Assembly (NCBI GenBank): GCA_938040325.1
Contig: CALHXW010000167.1
Span: 1-62,581, forward strand
DNA: 62,581 nt
Direction of reading: 5' to 3'
From: an uncultured bacterium
GTDB taxonomy: Bacteria; Myxococcota_A; UBA9042; PHBI01
The stretch's first letter is position 1. Each line of letters opens with the position of its first letter. Position numbers and translations under genes: made by a program. Shown piece after piece: positions 1 to 8,138 of the stretch. The notes beneath the pieces were generated by a model, which was given only the letters and a program-made list of their open reading frames with translations, ran no database searches and had not been told where the DNA came from.

Positions 1-53
1 GGCAAGCACATCGCCTTCGCCTCGCTCGAAAACAGCGCTTGATTTGGGGCTAG
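1..53. repeat. Family 1 palindromic element, right-end fragment (copy A)
   Basis: This is the right end of a dispersed element whose fuller copies lie at 30513-30693, 30690-30871 and 41206-41374. It matches the right end of the 30690-30871 copy (read in reverse) with few differences and ends in the terminal GGGGCTAG. The TAG stop of the minus-strand lipoprotein gene lies inside that CTAG. The rest of the element is outside the window. Confidence 0.8.
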
Positions 54-1837
54 AACTCGCAGTCAATATCGATTTGGAACGAGCCGGTCATGTTCGCCGG
101 GCCATCGACCACGAAGTAGTAGGTGGTTCCAAGGATCGCCGTGAAGTCGACTTGATTGGGACCGTGTCCGACGCAGTGGAGCGGCGTGCAACCTTCCCCC
201 TGGTCGACGAGCACGTAGAGCCCAAGCGCTGCGGCTGCGCTCATGGTGACCGTCACCGGACCAGAGCCCTGGGCTGTGAAGCGGTAGACGACTTCCTTGC
301 CGGGGTAGGACGGTCCGCACGCGTAGTCCGTGGCCTTGGCCTTGCCGCCGCCCGTGGATGCCCCTTGGCCGAACCCGCATGTCGGCAACAAGGTCGACGG
401 CTGACACGACTGCAGGCAAGCAGGCTCGTTCCAGCAGTCGTCGTCGGCGCAGTCGATGAGGTTGTCGCCGTCGTTGTCGACATCGTCAAAGCACGCACCC
501 GCCTCGGTCGCGCATGCTGGCGCGGAGACGCAGTCAGGGTCGTCACAGTCAACGAGGGAATCGCCGTCGTTGTCGGCATTGTCGACGCACGAGATCTCCG
601 TGTCCGGAGTCCCGCAAGGTGGCGTGGTGTCGCAGTCGGGATCGTCGCAGTCGAGCAGCTCGTCGTGGTCGTTGTCGACGTTGTCAAAGCAGCTGGTCTC
701 GGTCCCCGGACACCACGGGTCGCTGTCGCAGTCGCTGTCCCAGCAGTCGGTCGCGCCGTCGCCATCGTCATCGAGGCTGTTGCTGCACAACGTCTCGACC
801 GGCGCAGCGCAGGCCGGGTCGGAAGCACAGTCGCTGTCGTCGCAGTCGGTTGCGCCATCACCGTCGTCGTCGACGGTGTCGAGGCAGGACAGCTCACTGG
901 TGACGCCGCATGCGACCGCGAGGGTTCCTGACGCAGCGAGGGAGTCGTGCTCGACGACAAAGAGGTAGCTCGAGCCTGCGGCCACATCGAGCGCAGCCGC
1001 GCTACCGCCGCCCATCAAGCAGCTGGCGGCATCGCATGTCTCGTTGGAAGGAAGCACGTAGAGATCGCCGCCTGCTTCGATCCGGATCCGTTCGTTCGTC
1101 GTCGCAGTGAAGCGATAGATCCGCTCGGGTAGCGCTTGCCCGTCACCGCCACATGCATAGCCGGCGAGCACGTTGGTCGTCCCAACGTCCAGAAACGAGT
1201 AGTCGACATCTCCACACCCCACATTGCCCGCTGCAGTGCAGCCGCAAACGCTTGAGGTGACGCACTCGCCCAGGCCGCTATCGCACTGAGCGACCAAGCA
1301 CGGGTCGCCGGTTTCGGCGCATAGGAGCCTCTCATCCGCGGCCAGCTGGCACTGATAGTCCACGCAGGCAACGCCCCATTGGCAGGGGTCAGGCGAGTCG
1401 ATGCCCTCGCAGTCGGCTGGAGTGAGGCAAGACGGACCGATGACGGCGTCGAACGTGTCGGGACCGGCTCCAAACGAGTCACCGGCCGCGTCGCCGCCAT
1501 CGAGCACGGCATCCCCGGTCGCGATATCGCCATCGCTGCCGTCCGTGAGGTCGCCGACGTCCGGTGTTGCGCCGTCTCCTGCATCGTTGCTGACGGCGTC
1601 GGCCGAGCTGCTGTCGGTGATGCTGTCGAGCAAGGCGGTGTCGGCCAGAGGCACCGTGTCGGGCCCGTTGGTGTCGGGTCCTGGCGCGGTATCGAGCGCA
1701 GCGTCGTCGGTCGACCCTAGCGGACCGGCTTCAAAGCAGCCGGTCGCGAGTGCAGCGCTGGTCAGCAGCGCAACGAGGCTCAGCGCCAGGTGGTGTGTCA
1801 CAGGCGGGCATCGAGGCGTGTCGTGCAAAGAGGTCAC
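50..1837 (-). CDS. Secreted lipoprotein with MopE-like DxDxDG cysteine repeats
   Basis: This 595-residue protein begins with a lipoprotein signal peptide: a hydrophobic core, then a lipobox ending ...LATGC near residue 34. An Asp/Thr/Pro-rich linker of about 100 residues follows. The centre carries five tandem repeats of about 27 residues with the pattern C-x-D-N-x-D-[DN]-D-x-D-x-x-x-D-C-x-D-x-D-C, resembling thrombospondin type 3 / MopE calcium-binding repeats. Flanking regions are beta-rich and cysteine-containing and resemble pre-peptidase C-terminal domains. It is probably an outer-surface calcium-binding protein, but no enzymatic motif is visible. Its stop codon lies in the terminal CTAG of repeat copy A. 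It is divergent from the SDR gene, with 83 bp between them. Confidence 0.85.
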   Translation of the reverse strand: MTSLHDTPRCPPVTHHLALSLVALLTSAALATGCFEAGPLGSTDDAALDTAPGPDTNGPDTVPLADTALLDSITDSSSADAVSNDAGDGATPDVGDLTDGSDGDIATGDAVLDGGDAAGDSFGAGPDTFDAVIGPSCLTPADCEGIDSPDPCQWGVACVDYQCQLAADERLLCAETGDPCLVAQCDSGLGECVTSSVCGCTAAGNVGCGDVDYSFLDVGTTNVLAGYACGGDGQALPERIYRFTATTNERIRIEAGGDLYVLPSNETCDAASCLMGGGSAAALDVAAGSSYLFVVEHDSLAASGTLAVACGVTSELSCLDTVDDDGDGATDCDDSDCASDPACAAPVETLCSNSLDDDGDGATDCWDSDCDSDPWCPGTETSCFDNVDNDHDELLDCDDPDCDTTPPCGTPDTEISCVDNADNDGDSLVDCDDPDCVSAPACATEAGACFDDVDNDGDNLIDCADDDCWNEPACLQSCQPSTLLPTCGFGQGASTGGGKAKATDYACGPSYPGKEVVYRFTAQGSGPVTVTMSAAAALGLYVLVDQGEGCTPLHCVGHGPNQVDFTAILGTTYYFVVDGPANMTGSFQIDIDCEF

Positions 1838-1920
1838 CGGCCGAGCCTACTCCCGACTCGACCTCAGGATCCAGTCGCTCTTCGTTTGTTCAATGATGCC
1901 CGCACCTGCATGATACCCCC

Positions 1921-2796
1921 ATGTCCATCGCCGAACTCACTAGCGACACGACCCAAGTCGCCCTCGTTGCCGACGCCTCGCGCGGCGTCGGTCGGGCGAT
2001 CGCGCTCGAGCTCGCCGATCGCGGCTACGCGGTGCTGGCGTGCGGACCCGACGGACGGCGGATGGCAGACATGCCTCGCGAGACGGCCTACGGCGGGCTT
2101 GTTGAGACCTACGTCACCAAGCTCGACACGCCAGCGAAGGCGACAGCAGCCCTAGCGAAAGCGCAGTCGCTCTTTCTTCGGCTCGACATCATCGTCCACT
2201 GCGGGATGCAGCCCCACTTCGGCGCGCTTGAGGACACGCCCGACGACGCGATCGCCCGCGTGTTTGAGACCAACTTCCACCGGCCGCTGCGCCTGGTCCG
2301 AGCGGCGATCCCTATGATGCGGGCGGCAGGCGGTGGCCACCTGCTCTGCGTGTCCAGTGCAGCTGGACGCGTTGCCCTGCCGCTCTCATCGGTGCTGTCG
2401 GCGAGCCACCATGCGCTTGAAGGCATGTGCGACTCGCTTCGACTAGAGCTGAAGCCGTTCCAGATCGAGATGACGCTGATCGAGCCTGGCATCGTTGCCC
2501 GGCAGCCTGCGCTCAGTGCGGCCACAGAGCGGGCGATCACCGGTCTGTCACCCGGCGGGCCCTACGCCAGCATGACGGCAGCGCTCGAGGAGGCCTTCAG
2601 CTCGCTGATGGTTGAGGCCGCAACCCCGCAGCAGGTCGCAGAGACCGTCTTGCGGGCGCTCTCCGACAAGTCCCCGCGCGCGCGTTACCCGGTCAACAGG
2701 CGGGCCGCACGATGGCTTCGAGCCCGGAAGATGTTCCCGACGAAGGTGCTCGACCGTCGCGTGCTCAAGCGCCTCCAGCTCGACGAGCACGACTGA
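1921..2796 (+). CDS. Atypical short-chain dehydrogenase/reductase (SDR), catalytic residues lost
   Basis: The 291-residue protein has the length, Rossmann layout and C-terminal region of a classical SDR (SRGVGRAIALELADRG, residues 20-35; CVSSAAGR, 143-150; HALEGMCDSLRLEL, from 164). The defining residues are changed. The cofactor TGxxxGxG motif reads ADASRGVG (17-24), the NNAG motif reads HCGM (93-96), and the YxxxK catalytic pair aligns with Leu159 and His163. Hydride-transfer chemistry of the usual kind is therefore doubtful, and a binding or scaffold role is possible. The reading frame is intact and has normal codon use, so this is not an obvious pseudogene. It is transcribed away from the upstream lipoprotein and convergent with the next gene. 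Confidence 0.85.
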   Translation: MSIAELTSDTTQVALVADASRGVGRAIALELADRGYAVLACGPDGRRMADMPRETAYGGLVETYVTKLDTPAKATAALAKAQSLFLRLDIIVHCGMQPHFGALEDTPDDAIARVFETNFHRPLRLVRAAIPMMRAAGGGHLLCVSSAAGRVALPLSSVLSASHHALEGMCDSLRLELKPFQIEMTLIEPGIVARQPALSAATERAITGLSPGGPYASMTAALEEAFSSLMVEAATPQQVAETVLRALSDKSPRARYPVNRRAARWLRARKMFPTKVLDRRVLKRLQLDEHD

Positions 2797-2858
2797 ACGA
2801 GCGGGCGCGCCGGTGTGCGACGCCAGCCGCTACAGCCGCTGAGCTCGCCGCCCCTTCC

Positions 2859-4298
2859 TTAGAGAGGTACGCACACGTCGCGGACGCTGCCGCTTGGGGT
2901 CTGACAGGCGAACCCTGACGGGCAGTCGAGTGACGAAAAGCAGGTCACTTGGCACGTGACCGAGCCATCGTCGCCATAGACACACGCCCCGCCAAAGGGG
3001 CACGCGTCGTCGTCGCCACAGAGCGCGGCGCAGACGCCTGGACCGGTGGTCTGCGTGCAGATGTTGGAGCGACACGCGACATCGTTCTGGCAGCCCGACC
3101 CGAAGCCGCCCGGGCGATCGATGGTGCACACGTAGCGCCCTTGCCCGCCGGCATTGAGCGGTACGCCGAAGCGGCAGGTGAGGTCCGAGCCGGCCGGACA
3201 GGCGACGCTCCCGCCTGGACCGTCGCACTGGGGCCGGCACCAGCCGAGGTTGTCGCCATCGCCGTCGACCACGCAAAAACTCTGGCCGCTGCACGTTGCG
3301 CCGGGACCGCAGGGTTGCGAGCACACGCCCACGCGACTCTCGTTGGTGACAAAGCAGAACTCGGCACTGCCGCAATCGGTCGCTTGCGTCGCTGGAAAAC
3401 ACGGGCTCTGGCTCTGGCTACAGCGTCCCTCGCCGACAATCTGGCAGCTGCCCGAGTCGCACTCGAAGTCGCTGCCGCACGCAGCCCCTAGCGGCGCTCC
3501 TTCGACCCCTGAGACACAGACGTTGGCGGTCGCGTCGGTCACGTCGCGTAGGACGCGGCAGGCACGCTCAGCGCCCGGCATGCTCCCGCAATCAGGGTCG
3601 CCCGTGCACCGCTTCAAGCATGTCGGACGGCCTCCCAGCCGAACGCACGAGCCTGTCGGACCGCAGCTCGATGCGTCGCATCCTAGTGTTGCGCAGTAGC
3701 CTCCAGGGAACCCACCGAGGCAGGTCTGGGCCCCTGTGCACTGAGTCGGGTCGGTGCATGGCGAGCCGATCGGCAGCGCGTTGGGGTCGACGGCGTAGCA
3801 TGCTTGGTGAAGCTCGCCTGTCTGGCCGTCGACAAGCGTCTTACAGTCACGGCCCTCGCCACTGCAGCCCGTGCAGTCGGCGAGGCAGACGTCGTTGTTG
3901 CCTTCGATCACAACGCACGTGCTCGCCGCCGCACAGCTCTCAGCCAAGCAGCCCAGCTGCGTGCAGTAGCCACCTGCCCAGCTCAGGCAGGTGCCACCAA
4001 GGCAGTCGTCGTTTTTGACGCACGGACTCCCGTTGGGTTGCGGCGGCAACGTCGTGTCTGCAGGCGGCGCGGTGTCGAAGGGGGCAGTGTCCGGCGGAGG
4101 AAACGTATCCTGCGCTACGAACGTGTCCGCGACGGGCGTCGTGTCAGCAGCGACCACAGTGTCTTCCTCGATGGGAATGCACTGGTCCCCTTGGGGCAGG
4201 GTCCCGAGGGGGCACTCGAGGATCGTGACCTGGTCTCCGCAGGCGAGGCAGGTGATGGCAAAGCTGAACACGAGCGAGCGCGTGATGAGGTCCTTCAT
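2859..4298 (-). CDS. Cysteine-rich secreted lipoprotein
   Basis: This 479-residue protein has a short signal peptide with the lipobox ITCLAC (Cys20). An Asp/Thr/Pro-rich low-complexity linker runs to about residue 90. The remaining 390 residues hold many cysteines in repeated modules of the type C-x(4-6)-C-x(3)-[ST]-C (for example DDCLGGTC, TQCTGAQTC, FECDSGSC), typical of Dickkopf/EGF-like disulphide repeats in myxobacterial surface lipoproteins. No catalytic motif is seen. It ends convergently with the SDR gene, 62 bp away, and its start faces the 4456-5262 lipoprotein gene. Function is unknown; a surface or matrix protein is likely. Confidence 0.8.
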   Translation of the reverse strand: MKDLITRSLVFSFAITCLACGDQVTILECPLGTLPQGDQCIPIEEDTVVAADTTPVADTFVAQDTFPPPDTAPFDTAPPADTTLPPQPNGSPCVKNDDCLGGTCLSWAGGYCTQLGCLAESCAAASTCVVIEGNNDVCLADCTGCSGEGRDCKTLVDGQTGELHQACYAVDPNALPIGSPCTDPTQCTGAQTCLGGFPGGYCATLGCDASSCGPTGSCVRLGGRPTCLKRCTGDPDCGSMPGAERACRVLRDVTDATANVCVSGVEGAPLGAACGSDFECDSGSCQIVGEGRCSQSQSPCFPATQATDCGSAEFCFVTNESRVGVCSQPCGPGATCSGQSFCVVDGDGDNLGWCRPQCDGPGGSVACPAGSDLTCRFGVPLNAGGQGRYVCTIDRPGGFGSGCQNDVACRSNICTQTTGPGVCAALCGDDDACPFGGACVYGDDGSVTCQVTCFSSLDCPSGFACQTPSGSVRDVCVPL

Positions 4299-4455
4299 GG
4301 CGCCGATGGTACTGAGGGTGCCGCCACGCTACAACCGATGACGGTCCGTGCTGCAATGACGCCTGTCGTCAAGTTCCAACTGGTGGACGCGCGGTGCACG
4401 GTAGCTGCCTTGTCAGGATAGATCGGCTCGGCCAAACTTTGGGATGGAGGTAGAG

Positions 4456-5262
4456 ATGCGCGGTCGCGTAAGCGTGTGGTTGGTGGTGGTTGCCTTGGCG
4501 GCGTGTGGCGGCGGCGACGACAGCGGCTCGGATCCGGTGGACAACGACACGGCGTCGGCTGAGCCGAGCCTTTTGGGTGAGCCGTGCCGCAGCGACGGAG
4601 ACTGCGTGGCCGGCATCTGCTTGCGGAGCGAGTACGGCCCACCGTTTTGCACGCGTCCTTGCAGCGCCGAGTGGGAGCCGTGCCCAGAAGGCGAAGACGC
4701 AGGCGCCGGCGACACCCTCTGCGTGAGCTTTGCGGTGCTGCCAAACCCTGCCGCGCCCCCTTTCGATGGCGAGCTCGCCCGCTTCTGCGTCCCCCGGTGC
4801 TCTTCGACCAGCGAGTGCGTCAGCAGCAACGAGAGCTGGGAAGCCTGTGACGTGCCGAAGTACCTCGGCGACCCGCTCTTTCCGTCGCTCGGCAACACGC
4901 GCGTGTGCCAGGCGCCGTCGTTTCAAGGGAAAGACCCCGTCGATCCAGACATGTGCGACTGGGAAAAAACCATCGACCGCTACAACAACGAGGCCAACCT
5001 GTGCCGCTCGTACTGCGACTACCTAGACCGCTGCAAGGAGCTGCCGGCGACCCACCGAAAGCGCTGCTGCGAGTGGGGTTGCTTCAACGCCATGGTCATC
5101 GAGGACGAGGTCCAAGACGGCTGGTTCGACGACATCAAGTGCTACATCGACACCCACGCCGCGTTTCCGGACTCCGGCCCCAAGAACGCCTGCAGCGAGC
5201 CTCCGGTCGAGTGCGGCGGCGTGCCCGTCGACCCCACCCCACCCTCTTCGGTGACCCCCTAA
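4456..5262 (+). CDS. Cysteine-rich lipoprotein preceding the cytochrome bc genes
   Basis: I chose the ATG at 4456 because GGAGG lies five bases upstream; an in-frame ATG at 4444 has no such site. The 268-residue product has a signal peptide with lipobox LAACG and a short Gly/Asp/Ser linker. It then carries two regions rich in cysteine (PCRSDGDCVAGIC; CDYLDRCKELPATHRKRCC). The 10-base gap to the Rieske gene suggests co-transcription, so it may be an accessory protein of the respiratory module, but I do not recognise the family. Cysteine spacing in the second half resembles other deltaproteobacterial disulphide-rich lipoproteins rather than haem-binding CxxCH sites. Confidence 0.75.
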   Translation: MRGRVSVWLVVVALAACGGGDDSGSDPVDNDTASAEPSLLGEPCRSDGDCVAGICLRSEYGPPFCTRPCSAEWEPCPEGEDAGAGDTLCVSFAVLPNPAAPPFDGELARFCVPRCSSTSECVSSNESWEACDVPKYLGDPLFPSLGNTRVCQAPSFQGKDPVDPDMCDWEKTIDRYNNEANLCRSYCDYLDRCKELPATHRKRCCEWGCFNAMVIEDEVQDGWFDDIKCYIDTHAAFPDSGPKNACSEPPVECGGVPVDPTPPSSVTP

Positions 5263-5272
5263 GGAGCGTCTC

Positions 5273-5860
5273 ATGGCCGCCAACGACCACGACTCGGAAC
5301 CGCAACCCGCTGCCGACCAGGAGACCGACCGGCGGGCCATGCTCTCGAAGCTCACGATCGGTGCCGGTCTAGCGCTCGGCGGCGCCGTCGCGGTGGGGCC
5401 GCTGTCGATGGCTATCTCTCCGGTCGTGCGCGGGGATTCAGCCCGTGAGCAGGACGGCTGGACCGCCGTCGGCCCTATCGACCGCTTCGTTGTGGGCGGT
5501 GCCCCGCAACGCGTCGTGCTCAGGCGTGACAAGCAAGACGGTTGGCTGCTTCGACGCCAGCAGTCGATCGGGTCTGTCCTCGTCCAGCGTGTCGACGCGA
5601 CAACGTTCCATGTCTTTAGCGCTGTGTGTCCACACCTCGGCTGCGCCGTTGGCGTCAGCGACGCGGGTGACCACTACGCGTGCCCGTGCCACCGCTCGTC
5701 GTTCATGCTCGATGGCACCCGACGGGAAAACGCCGACGGCGCGACCAACCCAGCCCCTCGCCCTCTCGATGCGCTGGCGGCGCGAGTGGCTGACGGCCAG
5801 CTCCTCGTCGAGTGGGTTCGCTACCGCCCTGGCACGGCCGACCAAGTGCGGATCGCGTAG
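5273..5860 (+). CDS. Rieske [2Fe-2S] iron-sulfur subunit of a cytochrome bc complex
   Basis: The 195-residue protein transfers electrons from quinol to cytochrome c in complex III. The cluster motifs are complete: Cys119-Pro-His121 and Cys137-Pro-Cys139-His140 bind the cluster, and Cys124 with Cys139 can form the usual disulphide. The N-terminus has a twin arginine (RR, 20-21) before a hydrophobic stretch (about 28-50), fitting Tat-dependent export with a retained membrane anchor. A good ribosome site (AAGGAG) precedes the ATG. Its stop codon overlaps the GTG start of the cytochrome b gene in TAGTG, so the two are translationally coupled. Spacing between motifs is typical of the family. Confidence 0.95.
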   Translation: MAANDHDSEPQPAADQETDRRAMLSKLTIGAGLALGGAVAVGPLSMAISPVVRGDSAREQDGWTAVGPIDRFVVGGAPQRVVLRRDKQDGWLLRRQQSIGSVLVQRVDATTFHVFSAVCPHLGCAVGVSDAGDHYACPCHRSSFMLDGTRRENADGATNPAPRPLDALAARVADGQLLVEWVRYRPGTADQVRIA

Positions 5861-7620
5861 TGGGACTCAAGAAACGCATCGACGCTCTTGCGAGCGCCGT
5901 GGACGACCGCACGGGCATCGGCTCAGCCGTCGACTACGTGGCGAACCACCCCGTGCACGGGGGCGCGCGCTACGCGTACGCACTCGGCAGCGCACTGGTC
6001 TTTACGTTCATCGTCCAGATCGTGACCGGCATTGCGCTGGCATCCACGTATTCGCCCTCGGTCACCGACGCGTGGGGCAGCGTGTACCTCATCGAGCATC
6101 ACATGCTGATGGGCTCGTTCGTCCGCGGCGTCCATCATTGGGGAAGCTCGGCGATGATCGTGCTGTGCGTCCTGCACATGACCCAGGTGCTTCTCTTCGG
6201 AGCTCATAAGAAACCACGCGAGCTCAACTGGATCCTCGGCATCATCATGCTCTTGGTCGTGCTCGGGTTCGGGCTCACTGGCTACCTCTTGCCGTGGGAC
6301 CAAAAGGGATACTGGGCGACCCAAGTAGCGACCGGGATCATCGGGTCCGGCCCGCTCGGAGGTGAGCTCCAAACGATGGTCCAGGGCGGAAGCGACTACG
6401 GCAACGCAACGCTGACGCGCTTTTTCACGCTGCACGTCTTCATCCTGCCCGGCGCTCTGATCACGCTCTTGGTCGGACACTTGGCGCTCTTCTACCGTCA
6501 CGGCGTCAAGACATCCCCTCGCGCGAAGCCACGCAATGACGTGCCGTTTTGGCCCTTTCAGATGTTTCGAGACCTGGTGGTCGCAGCGATCGTCTTTGGC
6601 GTCTTGATCGCTCTCGCGCTGCTTGTGGGCGTGAGCCTCGACGCCCCTGCAGACCCGGCGAGTGGCTATGAGGCACGCCCCGAGTGGTACTTCCTCTTTC
6701 TGTTTCAGCTCTTGAAGTACTTCGAGGGCCCGCTGGCGTTCATCGGCACGATCGTCCTGCCGACGCTGGCAGTCCTCTTTTTGCTGGCGATTCCCTTTAT
6801 CGACCGCAAGCCAGGACCCGCCCCATCACGCAGCGTCGTGATCCCCTTCTTTTTGATGCTCGCAGGCGCTGCGATCCTAACGCTCCTGGCCATGCGGACG
6901 GACGCCAACAGCGAAGCGTTCCAGCGCGCAAAGGCTCAGGCGGAGGCGCAAGCGCATGAGGCGATCGCGATGGCTGAGATCGGCGGGGTCGACGCATCAG
7001 GACGGGTGACACTCTTCGAAGCCCAAAAGCTCTATCGCGACGCTGGCTGCGCGTCCTGTCACGAGGCGACCGACGTCGCAGCCCCTGCCCTGGTCGGCTA
7101 TGGCTCTAGAGACCGGCTCAAGCGCTTCTTGCTTGCGCCCAATGACAAGGAGTTCTTCGGCGGTACGCCCCTCGACGGTGCCATGGACCCTGTTGAGGTC
7201 GAAGGCAAAGACCTCGACACGCTTGTCGACTACCTCCACAGCCTGTCCGGCGCGCCCGGCTCCGAGACCGATGCCGCCACGGTCGCTCGTGGCTTCGAGC
7301 TCCTCACCGAAGCCGATTGCGTCGACTGCCACAACCTCCCGGGCGCTTCAAAGCTCGACAAGGACAGCTACGACCCGACGGCCACCGGGCCCGACTTGGA
7401 TGGCCTCTACGGCTTTGAGTGGACGCGTGCCCTGTTGCGCGACGCGTCGCATCCGATGTTCTACGGCGGCAGCCTCTCAGCCAAGGACCTGCCGAGGGCG
7501 ATGCCGAGCTACCTCCACCTCAGCGACGACGAGCTCACGCTGCTCACGCGCTGGCTACAGGCGGGTGCGCCACTGATGGAGCGGAGCGACGAAGCGAGAG
7601 CCGACGATGCTGAAAAGTGA
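5860..7620 (+). CDS. Cytochrome b fused to two c-type haem domains (bc complex)
   Basis: I start this at the GTG at 5860, which overlaps the Rieske stop by one base; a longer frame back to 5812 would run through the Rieske gene. The 586-residue product has a full cytochrome b (about 30-320). Candidate haem-ligand histidines are His92/93, His106, His192 and His207, and the Qo-site PEWY motif is at 274-277. After a further membrane segment (328-345) come two cytochrome c domains with haem sites CASCH (397-401) and CVDCH (487-491). Electrons could thus pass from quinol to a dihaem c domain within one polypeptide, replacing a separate cytochrome c1. With the Rieske gene it forms a compact complex III locus. 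Confidence 0.93.
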   Translation: MGLKKRIDALASAVDDRTGIGSAVDYVANHPVHGGARYAYALGSALVFTFIVQIVTGIALASTYSPSVTDAWGSVYLIEHHMLMGSFVRGVHHWGSSAMIVLCVLHMTQVLLFGAHKKPRELNWILGIIMLLVVLGFGLTGYLLPWDQKGYWATQVATGIIGSGPLGGELQTMVQGGSDYGNATLTRFFTLHVFILPGALITLLVGHLALFYRHGVKTSPRAKPRNDVPFWPFQMFRDLVVAAIVFGVLIALALLVGVSLDAPADPASGYEARPEWYFLFLFQLLKYFEGPLAFIGTIVLPTLAVLFLLAIPFIDRKPGPAPSRSVVIPFFLMLAGAAILTLLAMRTDANSEAFQRAKAQAEAQAHEAIAMAEIGGVDASGRVTLFEAQKLYRDAGCASCHEATDVAAPALVGYGSRDRLKRFLLAPNDKEFFGGTPLDGAMDPVEVEGKDLDTLVDYLHSLSGAPGSETDAATVARGFELLTEADCVDCHNLPGASKLDKDSYDPTATGPDLDGLYGFEWTRALLRDASHPMFYGGSLSAKDLPRAMPSYLHLSDDELTLLTRWLQAGAPLMERSDEARADDAEK

Positions 7621-7663
7621 GACGAGGGCGTAATCGTTTGCCGGGCAATTGCGCCCGCGTCTC
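7619..7663 (+). terminator. Hairpin at the end of the cytochrome bc operon
   Basis: The 12-base arms GAGACGAGGGCG (7619-7630) and CGCCCGCGTCTC (7652-7663) pair at 11 of 12 positions around a 21-base loop, beginning in the stop codon of the cytochrome b/c gene. There is no clear T-run after it, so it could be a terminator, a processing site or an RNA-stabilising structure. Confidence 0.5.
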
Positions 7664-7683
7664 ATTAACATCAGGAGGAACTC

Positions 7684-7752
7684 ATGAAGACAGCCGTTCC
7701 TCATCCAGGGACGGGTGAGGCCCGAGTGCTCGCTTCACGCCTTTCTCTGTAG
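7684..7752 (+). CDS. Possible 22-residue leader or small peptide
   Basis: A perfect Shine-Dalgarno sequence (AGGAGG, 7673-7678) lies five bases before an ATG that opens a 22-codon frame (MKTAVPHPGTGEARVLASRLSL) ending in TAG. The stop region overlaps inverted repeats that can form alternative stems (CTCGC/GCGAG and CGCTTC/GAAGCG between about 7729 and 7772). A strong translation start on a very short frame next to competing hairpins fits a leader peptide, or a small unannotated protein. No amino-acid run betrays a specific attenuator. Confidence 0.35.
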   Translation: MKTAVPHPGTGEARVLASRLSL

Positions 7753-8138
7753 CGAGAAGCGTGCCAACCTGAGCAACGAAGCCCTAAACATCCACAACGG
7801 GCTGAAACAACTAGGAAACGAAACGTGACGACCGCTCGGGCGCACCCGGCCCGAACGCCAAGACCGCGACATGATCGTCATACTTGGCGCGAAGCGCGTG
7901 ACGCAGCCGCCTTGTTCCGAGGCCGTCGAGCCCGCTAGTCACGGGCCGGACGCCCCCTCATCGCCACGTGACCAGCGTGTCATAGTGTCCAGCTGCCTGC
8001 TGCCCGCTGCCTCAAGCAGCCGAGAAGCGCTGCGTTTCACCATCATAGTCGAGCACTTAACCGCCAACCGACGGAACCCAGGCATAAAGTACGGTGCTGG
8101 CTCTTTCTTGACACCGACTCAAGGAGCGTGCCAGCACG
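7753..8138. other. Intergenic region with hairpins, no clear gene
   Basis: I see no convincing coding frame in these 386 bases. They contain a short stem (TCGGGC/GCCCGA, about 7836-7855) and an AT-richer patch near 8080-8095 (GGCATAAAGT) that could be a weak -10 element for the LysM gene. Codon and base composition here are less GC-rich than in the flanking genes. Confidence 0.5.

Noticed and set aside
44..1900. Many long plus-strand frames opposite the first lipoprotein
   Set aside because: They are shadows of a high-GC gene: Arg/Ser/Val-rich, without ribosome sites or domain motifs.
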